64,000 nt of DNA from Candidatus Paceibacterota bacterium (lineage in GTDB: Bacteria; Verrucomicrobiota; Verrucomicrobiia; Limisphaerales; UBA8199). Below the pieces are notes generated by a model. The model was not told the origin of the DNA. It saw nothing but the letters and a program-made list of their open reading frames with translations, and ran no database searches. This document shows, piece after piece, positions 52,331 to 61,105 of this stretch; positions within the stretch are counted from its first letter, which is position 1; the number at the start of each line of letters is the position of its first letter. A program made the translations under genes and the position numbers. Location: positions 1 to 64,000 of the forward strand of contig DAOTCE010000005.1 in assembly GCA_035452965.1 (NCBI GenBank), in the 5' to 3' direction.

Positions 52331-54478
52331 GTGATGACTGCGCGAGCAAGAACCCCCTCAGCCAGGAGAACCGATTCACCCGCCCGGGGTTTCGACTGGC
52401 GGGAGAGACTGCGGCGTCCGAGTGTGCTTTGCCTGTTGCTGGCGCTGCTCACGGTGGCCATCTTCCTGCCCGTTGCCTGGCAGGGTTTTGTCAACTACGA
52501 CGATTCGGACTATGTCACCGAGAACACGCACGTCCAGGGCGGACTGAAGTGGACGAACATTGTCTGGGCTTTTACTACCGGCCACGCCAGCAATTGGCAT
52601 CCGCTGACCTGGCTTTCGCATATGCTGGACAGCCAGCTATTCGGCCTCAACGCCGGCGGCCACCACTTGGTGAGTGTGGCCTTTCACATCGCCAACGCCC
52701 TCCTGCTCTTTCTGCTCTTGCGGTGCATGACGGGCGCGCTGTGGCGCAGCCTGGTGGTTGCGGGATTGTTTTCCTTGCACCCGCTCCACGTCGAATCGGT
52801 CGCCTGGGCTTCGGAACGCAAGGATGTGCTCAGCGCGTTTTTCTTTCTGCTGACAATTTGGGCGTATGCGAGATATGCCGAAGGCGGAATGCCGGTGGCT
52901 GAAGGCAGGAGGCCGGGGCTGGAGGTCAGCGGCGGGCAACCGGCCTCATCCATCGCGTCGTGGTCCTGCGGTTGCCGTTTGGGACCCGGCATCTGGTATC
53001 TGCTTGCCCTCGGCTGCTTCGGCCTGGGCCTGATGAGCAAGCCGATGCTCGTCACGCTGCCGTTTGTGCTGGTGCTGCTGGATTATTGGCCGTTGCGGCG
53101 TTTCCGGTGTGCAGCCGTCGGGCGGTTGGTTCTGGAAAAGGTGCCGTTCCTTCTGCTGGCGGCGGCTTCGAGCGTGATCACCTTTATCGTGCAACGCAAA
53201 GGCGGCGCCGTCTCGACCAGCCTGACGCTCGGGGAGCGCCTTGCTAACGCGCTTGTTTCTTACGTCCGATACATCGGCAAGATGTTGTGGCCTAAGGACC
53301 TTTCGATCCTCTATCCCCATCCGGGCCATTGGCCTGCCTGGCAGGTGGTTGGGTCCGCGGTCCTGCTGGTGGCTGTCTGCGTTGTTGTCTTTCTGTTGGC
53401 GCGCCGAAGGCCATACCTGGCCGTGGGCTGGTTGTGGTTTTGCGGCACGCTGGTGCCGGTTATCGGACTGGTGCAGGTGGGCATCCAGTCCATGGCCGAC
53501 CGCTATACCTATCTCCCCCTCATCGGGCTGTTCATTATGGTGGCGTGGGGGCTTGAGGAACTGGTCCCCGAGCGGCCTTGGCGCGGGGGGGTGCTGGCTA
53601 TAGTGGCCGCGTTGTCGCTGGCAGTCTGCGCTTTGCTGACTGAACGGCAAATCCGGTTCTGGCGCGATAGTGAGGCCCTCTTCCGGCACGCTGTCCAAGT
53701 AACGGCCAACAACTACCTCGCCTACAATAACCTGGGATTCTACCTGAACGGCCGAGGCAGGACCTCCGAGGCGATGGAGAACTACCGCATGGCCTTGAAG
53801 ATCAATCCCGCTTACGAGGACGCTCTCAACAACCTCGGCTATGCGCTGGCCGGCCAGAAGAAGTTCGCTGAAGCTGTCCCGCTATACGAGGCCGCCTTGC
53901 GGGTGCGGCCCAATCACGCCGAGGTCCACAACAACCTGGGTAATGCGTTGTCCGAGCTTGGCCGGATTGACGAGGCTATCCAGCACTATCGGATTGTGCT
54001 GGAACAGAAGCCGGAACATGCCGACGCGCACAATAACCTCGGCATCGCTCTTGCCATGAAGGGGAAGCTGGATGAGGCCGTGCCCCACTTCTATGCCGCA
54101 ATCCGTTACAAACCCAATTACGCCAGCGCGCACAGCAACCTGGGCAACGCGTTAGCCGTGCAACACAAGCTGGATGAGGCCATAAAGGAATACCAAACCG
54201 CGCTGCGCCTCAAACCGGAGGATCCTCAGGCCCATAACAACCTGGGCAACGCGCTGGCTGAGCAAGGGAAGGCGGAGGAAGCCATAGACCACTACCGCGA
54301 GGCCATCCGACTGAATGCGGTTAATCCCGAGGCGCACTTCAATCTTGCGCTGGCCCTTCTGCGCCTGGGTAAGCGCGAAGAAGCCATAAACCATCTCACA
54401 GAGGCGTTGCGGCTCAAGCCGGATTACGCTGAGGCGCAGAATCAACTCAAGTCTCTGACGGGCCGATCCGGCCCATGA
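52331..54478 (+). CDS. TMTC-like membrane protein with TPR repeats, putative glycosyltransferase
   Basis: Integral membrane protein of 715 residues: about ten membrane helices in residues 30-440, then seven or so TPR units (about 455-705, for example LAYNNLGFYLNGRGRTSEAMENYRMALKINP). The first loop has the acidic NYDDSDYVTEN (Asp57-Asp58), as in GT-C enzymes, and SLHPLHVESVAWASERKDVLS is characteristic of TMTC-type proteins, which transfer mannose to proteins in animals. Here it would glycosylate periplasmic or secreted proteins from a lipid-linked sugar. A small glycine/Pro-rich insert lies at about 183-217 between two helices. Activity is inferred from the family. Confidence 0.8.
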   Translation: MMTARARTPSARRTDSPARGFDWRERLRRPSVLCLLLALLTVAIFLPVAWQGFVNYDDSDYVTENTHVQGGLKWTNIVWAFTTGHASNWHPLTWLSHMLDSQLFGLNAGGHHLVSVAFHIANALLLFLLLRCMTGALWRSLVVAGLFSLHPLHVESVAWASERKDVLSAFFFLLTIWAYARYAEGGMPVAEGRRPGLEVSGGQPASSIASWSCGCRLGPGIWYLLALGCFGLGLMSKPMLVTLPFVLVLLDYWPLRRFRCAAVGRLVLEKVPFLLLAAASSVITFIVQRKGGAVSTSLTLGERLANALVSYVRYIGKMLWPKDLSILYPHPGHWPAWQVVGSAVLLVAVCVVVFLLARRRPYLAVGWLWFCGTLVPVIGLVQVGIQSMADRYTYLPLIGLFIMVAWGLEELVPERPWRGGVLAIVAALSLAVCALLTERQIRFWRDSEALFRHAVQVTANNYLAYNNLGFYLNGRGRTSEAMENYRMALKINPAYEDALNNLGYALAGQKKFAEAVPLYEAALRVRPNHAEVHNNLGNALSELGRIDEAIQHYRIVLEQKPEHADAHNNLGIALAMKGKLDEAVPHFYAAIRYKPNYASAHSNLGNALAVQHKLDEAIKEYQTALRLKPEDPQAHNNLGNALAEQGKAEEAIDHYREAIRLNAVNPEAHFNLALALLRLGKREEAINHLTEALRLKPDYAEAQNQLKSLTGRSGP

Positions 54479-54508
54479 AGGGCTGCCTCCAGGACCGCGC
54501 AGATTGCA

Positions 54509-55234
54509 TCATTGTCCTGACGGGAACACGCGGCTTAGGGCGCGAGCAATGTCCCGGTAGGTCCGCAAATGACTGTACCAGGTGGTGGGCGGTCCGGCGA
54601 TCGGCGGGCCAACATGGCCGGGCGCGTTGAGGTCGTGCACGCATTGCCAGGGATAGGTGTCGAAGCAGATCATGTCCGGCTGGGCGCGGGTGATGAAATC
54701 AGCAAGGTTCGCGTCGCTGATCTGGCCGCCCCAGTTGTTCGCCGAGAGGATGGTGTTGGGCCAGTTGGTGCGGACGTTGTTGAACCAATTGACCGCGCGC
54801 GTCCGGATGGCGTCATCGTTGAGATTCCACTCGTCGGCTAATTGCAGGTTCACGAGCTGGCTCAAGCAGGCCGACTCCCCGCCGAGCGGGGGCATGTCGT
54901 TCTCGCCGGCTACCCACCGCGCCCAGGGAAAACCCGGAGCGGCGCCAAGAACCGACATCGAATCATACGACCGCGGCGGATCCCAGAGCCAGATGATCGC
55001 GGTGTAGTTGGCGTTAGAATACCGGCTTAGGGTGAACGTGTCATAGGTGGCCACCAGGCCCTCGATCTGCAAACCGCGGTTGATGAGGATTTGATGGCCC
55101 TTGCCAATCTGCGCGTGTCCGGTCCAAGAAGAAAGCAGGGACCCAACGACAATCGCAGCGGCGAGTGCTATCGCAGAGCCGCGCGCGCGAGGACCGAACC
55201 TCGTGCTTTTGAAAACTTCATGTTCCGATGACAT
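54509..55234 (-). CDS. Secreted protein, apparently C-terminally truncated
   Basis: Exported protein of 241 residues from the ATG at 55234; the signal is in SAIALAAAIVVGSLLSSWTGHAQ. It has a mix of strands and helices that recalls a TIM-barrel glycoside hydrolase: ILINRGLQIEGLVATYDTFTLSRYSNANYTAIIWLWDPP, LADEWNLNDDAIRTRAVNWFNNVRTNWPNTILSANNWGG, RAQPDMICFDTYPWQ. It stops after HLRTYRDIARALSRVFPSGQ, before a full barrel could form, so it is probably a truncated gene. Function unknown. Confidence 0.6.
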   Translation of the reverse strand: MSSEHEVFKSTRFGPRARGSAIALAAAIVVGSLLSSWTGHAQIGKGHQILINRGLQIEGLVATYDTFTLSRYSNANYTAIIWLWDPPRSYDSMSVLGAAPGFPWARWVAGENDMPPLGGESACLSQLVNLQLADEWNLNDDAIRTRAVNWFNNVRTNWPNTILSANNWGGQISDANLADFITRAQPDMICFDTYPWQCVHDLNAPGHVGPPIAGPPTTWYSHLRTYRDIARALSRVFPSGQ

Positions 55235-55302
55235 GGGTCCAAACACAGTCCCAAGCCGGTCCGATTCTCGTTTCCTCGACCAGCAGTGGTCAAAAAGGGA
55301 CA

Positions 55303-55335
55303 CAAACTTTACCAAAACTTTACCAAAACGTTACC
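55303..55335. repeat. 11-bp tandem repeat, three copies
   Basis: Units caaactttacc, aaaactttacc and aaaacgttacc follow one another without gaps at 55303-55335. The tract lies upstream of the truncated minus-strand gene and could be a slippage site or a binding array. Confidence 0.6.
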
Positions 55336-55357
55336 AGATTTTGAAATCCGACCACGG

Positions 55358-55400
55358 ATGACTCGAATGACTAAAGATGACTTTAAATGACATAAATGAC
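55358..55400. repeat. ATGAC array at about one helical turn
   Basis: Five atgac motifs start at 55358, 55367, 55377, 55387 and 55396, with spacings of 9 or 10 bases. The array resembles degenerate intergenic repeats built from (N)4-5ATGAC units. It follows the 11-bp tandem repeat by about 20 bases. Confidence 0.5.
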
Positions 55401-56208
55401 CTAAAATCCAATTCTGCAGGCCGGCGGCTGCCGGGTGAGGCAGAAACGAGGCAGAAATCAGATCTAGCCCCACCGATCGGGGGTGAACTACTAACCGCCG
55501 CTCGCTCATAATCAGCCTTTTGCCATGCAGACGGAGTGAAATCCGTCACTGTCCACTAACCGATGCGCCCCACCACCAGCGAGTGGGGCAAGTCAACTGC
55601 TCTCGACGCGCACTCACGCGTTCGCCGCTCTCCCCTCCTCACCGAGAAAGGCCCGGCAAGACCGGGGGCTGCTTCACATCCCACCGGGATGTTTTTGGCC
55701 GGCCAATCGGACGCCACGCCGCCGCGCTGATTGACGGGGGCAGAGTAATGGAGGGGCAGCGGGGAGACGACTAGTCTTTTCCCAGGGGAGGAAGAGCGGG
55801 CAGGGCGGCTGGCAGACACGAATTCCACGAATTGGCACGAAGTGTATGCCGGGGCGGTGGAGTGGTGGAGCAGTGGAAATAGCAGCGCAGGTATTCTCAA
55901 CAACTATGACAACAAGGAGGTGAGGCACATGACGCTGGTCATGCCTTGTTGCGGCAGTGTGGGCGAGCAGAGAAATTAGGCCGGCAATCCGCCCTTGGCA
56001 GGCACCTTTAGTCGTGGCTTTCTGGCTGTCCGTACTTTACCGGAACGCTTTCGCGTAGTTTCTCGTTTTGTATTAGCACCTCTATGGCTCAATAATGCGC
56101 TCGATTTATGGAGTTTTTGGGCCATTGCGGTGTTGGTGACTCCGGGGCTTGGGTTGAAAGTGTGGAGACCCGGAGACCCGAAGGAGTGTCTTGCCCCAAG
56201 AGAGTGTT

Positions 56209-59200
56209 ATGAAAGCAATCCGATCAAACTTTGCAGTCATTGCGCTGGCGTTGCAGTTTGTGACGCTACCCGCCGTGGTGCAAGCCCAATGGAATTACAC
56301 GACCAATGACGACGACGCCATCACCATCACGGGATACTACGGTTCCGGCGGTGACGTGACCATCCCCGGCACGATCGATGGCCTGCCGGTCACCAGCGTC
56401 GGGGACGAGGCGTTCTGGGCCTGCGCCAGCCTGATCAGCGTGACTATCCCCGACAGCGTCACCAGCCTCGGGAATAGCGCGTTCTATGCTTGCACCAGCC
56501 TGACCAACGTTACGATCGGCAACAGCGTCGCTAGCTTCGGGGAACAGACGTTCGGATTCTGCACCGGCCTGAGCAGCGTGACCATCCCCGACAGCCTCAC
56601 CAACATCGGGTACTTGGCGTTCTACGGCTGTGGCGGCTTGACAGCGATCACAGTGGATACCAACAATGCTGCCTATAGTAGTGTGGGTGGGGTTTTGTTA
56701 AACAAGGGCCAAACCACGCTCATCCAGTGCCCGGCGGGCAAAGCCGGAAGTTATACGATCCCCAGCAGCGTGACCAGTATCGGAGACTTTGCGTTTGATT
56801 CCTGCAGCGGCCTGACCAACATTGCGATCGGCAACAGCGTCGCCAGCATCGGGATCTGGGCGTTCGCTGATTGCACGGGTCTGAGCAGGATAACGATCCC
56901 CAACAGCGTCACCAGCATTGGACGTTATGCGTTCGCTGATTGCGCAGGTCTGACAGCAGTCTATTTTGAAGGCAACGCCCCCACGCTTGATGGTCTGGAT
57001 GTATTCAACGGTGACGACAATGCGACTGTCTACTGCTTGCCGGGGACCACGGGCTGGGGCACGACCTTTGGCGGCCTCCCGACCGTGTTGTTGCCGCCAC
57101 CATATACTACTTACACGACCAATAACGGCACGATCACCATCACGGGATACACAGGGCCGAGGGGCGCCCTGACCATCCCCAGCACGATCTATGGTCTGCC
57201 GGTCACCAGCATCGGTTACCAGGCGTTCTTTGGCTGCAGCAACCTGACCAGCGTGACGATCCCCAACAGCGTCACTAACATCGGAGACGAGGCGTTCTAC
57301 GACTGCACTAGCCTGACCAACGTTATCATTTCCAGCAGCGTCACCAGCATCGGGAATAGCTTGTTCTATGGCTGTTCCAGCCTAACCACCGTGATGATCC
57401 CCAACAGCGTTAGCAACATCGGAGCTCACGCGCTCTATAACTGTGCCAGCCTGGCAGGAGTCTATTTCGGGGGCAACGCCCCCACGCTCGGTGATCTGGA
57501 TGTATTCAACGGTGACAACAATGCAACCGTCTATTACCTGGCTGGAACCACGGGCTGGGGTCCGACTTTTGGCGGTCTTCCAGCCGTGCTCTGGAACCCG
57601 CTGGTAACGAACACAAACGACTCGGGGGAGGGTTCGCTTCGAAGAGCAATTCTAGACGCGAATGCGTCCAGCGGGTGTGAGATCACCTTCTCCAACGTGA
57701 CGGGGACGATCACTTTGCTTTCGGCGCTACCTGCCCTGGCAGCCAACATCACGATCACCGGGCCGGGGACCAATCTGCTCACGATCAGCGGCAACAACCA
57801 GTTTCGCGTCTTCTACATGGAAGGCGGAACAACCAACACGCTCTCAGGACTCACGATTGCCAATGGAACGGCGGAAGGCTATTATGATCCCCCCCACTTC
57901 ATCTACACTTACGCGTCGGGCATCGCCAACAGCGGTTTTTTGAAGTTGCTGAACTGCGTGGTCCGGAACTGCACGAATTTTGTCAGTTGTGGGCAGGGCA
58001 TTTACAATGAGGGGGAGATGGAAATAGAAGCCTCCGTCGTGGCTAATTGTGGCAGCGACCCTTATAGTCCCCCCTATGGACCCCTTACGGGACCCGGCGG
58101 GGGGATCTATAACAGCGGCACTCTGCGGATGACGAATTGCAGAATTTCACGTTGCATTGCCATGGGGGTTGACTCGGAAGTGTCGGGGGCTGGGGTTTTC
58201 AACGTGGGCGATCTAACGATGAGTGCTTCGGTTATTGAATCCTGCCGGTCATACGCTGATTATGACGGGGGCGGAATATATAACGCAGGGTCTGCGGCGC
58301 TCAATGGGTGCACCGTGTCAAATTGTGTCGGGTTCTTGGGCGGCGGAATATCTAGTTGGGGAACCCTCGCCATTACGAATTCAACTGTGGTCGCAAGTTC
58401 CGCCGACTTCGGCGGGGGACTCTTCCTCAACAGAACCAATTGGCTGGTGGGTTGTACGATAGCTAGAAATAGAGCCTATATGGGTGGGGGAATATGCAAT
58501 ATAGGTGAGCTCAGGATGTTTAATTGCACTGTCAGTGAAAATAGCGCTGATGTCGGGGGAATTTTCAACGGCTTTGTGTGGGGAGGCACCAACCCGACAG
58601 CTTATGCGAATCATTGCACCGTTGCGTTTACCACAAATACGCATTATATGCCTGCGGTAGTTGAGAACCGCGGAATCTTTCATGCTCACGATAGCATCTT
58701 TGCAGGCAACGGCCCCAATGATTTCTCCGGCGTGCTGATTTCGGAGGGCTACAACCTGATTCAAAACACGAACGGTTGCACAATAACCAACGACCAGACA
58801 GGGAACATCTACGGGGCCGATCCGCTCCTGGGTCCGTTGCAGGACAACGGGGGCCCGACCTGGACCCATGCGTTGCTGACCAACAGTCCCTGCATTGACC
58901 AGGGAACTTCCGGGGGCCTGGCCACCGACCAACGAGGAGGGCCACGTCCATTCGATGTGTCAAGCACCCCCAATGCAGGTGATGGCAGCGATATTGGGGC
59001 TTTCGAGTGGACCCCTCCGCCAACGGCTTGCAGCATGGCGGCGCAGGCGATTCAAAACCAGCCGCTAACGATTCCCGTGGCGAAGTTGCTGCTGTGTTCC
59101 TCAAGCCCTATGGGTTACGCGATCAGGTTGAGCGGCGTGAGCGCCAATAGCGTGAATGGCGGCACGGTTGGTCTTGCGGGAGACGGGTTGACGTACATAC

Positions 59201-59526
59201 CGGCGACTAACTTCATCGGCTCCGATTTGTTCACTTACATGATCAACGATGGCTGGGGCGGCACGGCAGCAGGTGAGATAGTGGTCACCGTGATAGAGGG
59301 CAATACAGCATCGTCGAACATGCTTCCGGCCGTCTACACTCCTGGCGGACTGCTGGTCCGCTTTGCCGGGATCGTTGGGCGCACGTACTCGGTCCAGCGC
59401 GCGCCGGCGGTGACGGGTCCCTGGGTCACCATTGGCACGGCGACCGTTGGCCCGGCCGGCATCGGCAGCTTTGAAGACAGCAACCCGCCACCGGGCAGCG
59501 CGTTCTATCGCACGGTGTTCCCATGA
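56209..59526 (+). CDS. Large secreted BspA-LRR and beta-helix protein
   Basis: Cell-surface protein of 1105 residues with a signal peptide (NFAVIALALQFVTLPAVVQAQ). Residues about 25-460 are BspA-like leucine-rich repeats (SVTIPDSVTSLGNSAFYACTSL) in two homologous blocks, each opening with YTT-x-ITITGY and closing with GNAPTL...DVFNGD-x-NATVY. A choice-of-anchor-Q/beta-helix region follows (NTNDSGEGSLRRAILDANAS) to about 925, then a cadherin-like strand region and a C-terminal fibronectin-like end (GRTYSVQRAPAVTGPWVTIG). Bases about 58230-58750 look more AT-rich than the rest. Role: probably adhesion or matrix; unproven. Confidence 0.85.
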   Translation: MKAIRSNFAVIALALQFVTLPAVVQAQWNYTTNDDDAITITGYYGSGGDVTIPGTIDGLPVTSVGDEAFWACASLISVTIPDSVTSLGNSAFYACTSLTNVTIGNSVASFGEQTFGFCTGLSSVTIPDSLTNIGYLAFYGCGGLTAITVDTNNAAYSSVGGVLLNKGQTTLIQCPAGKAGSYTIPSSVTSIGDFAFDSCSGLTNIAIGNSVASIGIWAFADCTGLSRITIPNSVTSIGRYAFADCAGLTAVYFEGNAPTLDGLDVFNGDDNATVYCLPGTTGWGTTFGGLPTVLLPPPYTTYTTNNGTITITGYTGPRGALTIPSTIYGLPVTSIGYQAFFGCSNLTSVTIPNSVTNIGDEAFYDCTSLTNVIISSSVTSIGNSLFYGCSSLTTVMIPNSVSNIGAHALYNCASLAGVYFGGNAPTLGDLDVFNGDNNATVYYLAGTTGWGPTFGGLPAVLWNPLVTNTNDSGEGSLRRAILDANASSGCEITFSNVTGTITLLSALPALAANITITGPGTNLLTISGNNQFRVFYMEGGTTNTLSGLTIANGTAEGYYDPPHFIYTYASGIANSGFLKLLNCVVRNCTNFVSCGQGIYNEGEMEIEASVVANCGSDPYSPPYGPLTGPGGGIYNSGTLRMTNCRISRCIAMGVDSEVSGAGVFNVGDLTMSASVIESCRSYADYDGGGIYNAGSAALNGCTVSNCVGFLGGGISSWGTLAITNSTVVASSADFGGGLFLNRTNWLVGCTIARNRAYMGGGICNIGELRMFNCTVSENSADVGGIFNGFVWGGTNPTAYANHCTVAFTTNTHYMPAVVENRGIFHAHDSIFAGNGPNDFSGVLISEGYNLIQNTNGCTITNDQTGNIYGADPLLGPLQDNGGPTWTHALLTNSPCIDQGTSGGLATDQRGGPRPFDVSSTPNAGDGSDIGAFEWTPPPTACSMAAQAIQNQPLTIPVAKLLLCSSSPMGYAIRLSGVSANSVNGGTVGLAGDGLTYIPATNFIGSDLFTYMINDGWGGTAAGEIVVTVIEGNTASSNMLPAVYTPGGLLVRFAGIVGRTYSVQRAPAVTGPWVTIGTATVGPAGIGSFEDSNPPPGSAFYRTVFP

Positions 59527-59557
59527 GCCTGAAACAGGAATCAAGAGATAAACGCCT

Positions 59558-60241
59558 ATGAACTCCAAACTAGTTGCATTCACATTTGCACTCGGCCTCG
59601 GTTTCAACGTGCAGGCAGACTACGCATTCTACTTCGACGCCGGGAGCGCCGCCATTCCGGACAACGACCCGAACGGCCACCTGGACAGCCGCACTGTGGG
59701 TGGGATGCCAGGAGTCATCTCCGACGTGAATGTGACGTTGGACATCTCCAACGGCTACAATGGCGATCTGTACGCCTGGCTCTCCCACGGCTCAGGTTCG
59801 GCCATTTTACTCAACCGAGTGGGAGTCTCTTCGGCGAACGCGGTTGGATATGCGGACCCGGGGTTTGGCATGGATGCCCAGCAAATCCAATTCACCCTGG
59901 ATGACCAGGCGGCGCAGGATGTGCATTTCTATCAGGCGGGTTTTTACACGCTCAACACCAGCGGCCAGTTGATCGGGGCATGGCAGCCCGACGGGCGCAT
60001 CCTCGACCCGGAGTCCCCGGCTGGCTTGTTTGACACTGCGTTGCGGTCTAATCCGCTTGGTATGTTCAATGGTCTGGACCCGAACGGGGAATGGATATTG
60101 TACCTGGCGGACGTGTCCTCGGGCCATATCAGCACGCTTACGGAGTGGGGCCTTGAGATCACGGTGGTGCCTGAGCAATCTACATTCGCACTGGCTGGCT
60201 TGGGTGCTGCCGCGTTGATGATTGCCCGTCGCCGCAGGTGA
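59558..60241 (+). CDS. Secreted P-domain protein with PEP-CTERM-like sorting tail
   Basis: Exported protein of 227 residues, with a signal peptide (LVAFTFALGLGFNVQA) and a P-domain-like beta-sandwich (VISDVNVTLDISNGYNGDLYAWLSHGSGSAILLNRVG ... NGEWILYLADVSSGHISTLTEWGLEITV). The C-terminus reads VPEQSTFALAGLGAAALMIARRRR: a PEP-CTERM-type tail in which the usual PEP is PEQ, then a helix and an Arg tail. Such tails are recognised by exosortase and are linked with exopolysaccharide loci; one begins about 800 bases downstream. No exosortase is in the window. Confidence 0.82.
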   Translation: MNSKLVAFTFALGLGFNVQADYAFYFDAGSAAIPDNDPNGHLDSRTVGGMPGVISDVNVTLDISNGYNGDLYAWLSHGSGSAILLNRVGVSSANAVGYADPGFGMDAQQIQFTLDDQAAQDVHFYQAGFYTLNTSGQLIGAWQPDGRILDPESPAGLFDTALRSNPLGMFNGLDPNGEWILYLADVSSGHISTLTEWGLEITVVPEQSTFALAGLGAAALMIARRRR

Positions 60242-60580
60242 TCGGCGTTGCAACGGTTAAGGCTTGGATGCTGGGGGGCCAGACTGTCGTAGAACGAGAC
60301 AAGTAACTGCCCCAGTTTAGGACAGGGCGATTCTGGCATTAGCGAGTTTGAGTTTCCCGCTAAACACGCTAAACATGCTAAAACAAAGGCTGGAATGAGG
60401 GTTTGTGCGGCACGCTGACTTCACCCGGCAGGTGAACGGTGGCCACAGCGGAGAGAGGGATTCAATGCTGCGTTTCTTCGTGTTTAGCGTTTGGCGGGCC
60501 ACCCTTACCAACAGACACAAGTCCATGGGCTGTTAGGATGATGCACGGCGAGAGGCACGCTGAATGCTACAATTTAGGAC
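60242..60580. other. Intergenic region with short repeats
   Basis: About 340 bases without a supported gene. It has three copies of a 9-bp ctaaaca-type unit (60358-60382), an inverted partner (60479-60489) and a ttcacc/ggtgaa hairpin near 60420-60435. A 20-bp imperfect direct repeat links 60313-60332 with 60570-60589. Confidence 0.45.
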
Positions 60581-60589
60581 ATGGCAATC
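60313..60589. repeat. Imperfect 20-bp direct repeats
   Basis: 60313-60332 and 60570-60589 match in 16 of 20 positions around ca-tttaggaca-ggc-at. They lie 257 bases apart and bracket the inverted ctaaaca repeats. They could mark the ends of a small element; no transposase is present. Confidence 0.4.
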
Positions 60590-60772
60590 TTGCTTGTTAC
60601 CTGGGGCTGCCTCTCCATGGCGTTCTGCCTGGCGCTGCTCGGCGCTGCCGCGCGTCCGGTTCCGTGCCCAGATGAGAAAGTGGCGCCCGGATGCGATATC
60701 CTGGCGGAGCAGATCAGAACGACCGTCCCAACTCCTCAATCCGTAACGCCTGCCAACTGCCAGGCGGCATAG
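60581..60772 (+). CDS. Possible small hydrophobic protein
   Basis: A 63-residue reading frame starting at ATG 60581 with one hydrophobic helix (ILLVTWGCLSMAFCLALLGAAA) and a polar tail with Cys residues (CPDEKVAPGCDIL). It precedes the exopolysaccharide operon on the same strand. It may be a real small membrane or secreted protein, but its start overlaps a direct repeat copy and nothing else supports it. Confidence 0.35.
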   Translation: MAILLVTWGCLSMAFCLALLGAAARPVPCPDEKVAPGCDILAEQIRTTVPTPQSVTPANCQAA

Positions 60773-61105
60773 CGCTGATCACGGGCTAGCGGCTCCGACC
60801 TAACCAGCGGTCTGCGATGGGCAGGGAATTCCCAGAGCCAATCTGACGAAGATGGCTCTTTGCATCCTTCGCTGCAGAGAATTCACGTCAATTCCAATTG
60901 TGCCGAACGAGAGCGCGTAAAGAGGGAACGCGCCACGGGCAGGGCAGGGTGGGGTATCGACGCAACAAGAACAGCAAAGTCGTCGTCCGTAGCTTTACCG
61001 ACAGGCTTTCCGTAATGACTGGAGTTGCTGTTTTTTGCCCCTGACGGATGATAGTGGCGTGTGATTGTGGGCCCAAAGGTATGGGCTGGTTTTGCAGAGC
61101 AGAAT
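60773..61105. other. Leader region of the exopolysaccharide operon
   Basis: About 330 non-coding bases ahead of the sugar transferase gene. No convincing promoter or riboswitch was recognised; a T-rich stretch (ctgttttttgcccc) is near 61030-61041. It presumably carries operon control signals. Confidence 0.4.

Larger units (their letters stand above)
55235..56208. other. Intergenic region with short tandem repeats
   Basis: About 970 bases with no supported gene. It includes an 11-bp tandem repeat (55303-55335), an ATGAC-rich array (55358-55400), and a second patch of cacgaatt-type repeats near 55817-55842. The remainder shows no recognisable signal; the promoter of the large 56209 gene should be in the last few hundred bases. 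Confidence 0.5.

Noticed and set aside
55520..55928. Short frames in the 1-kb gap before the large surface protein
   Set aside because: They lack coding signals and contain repeat fragments.
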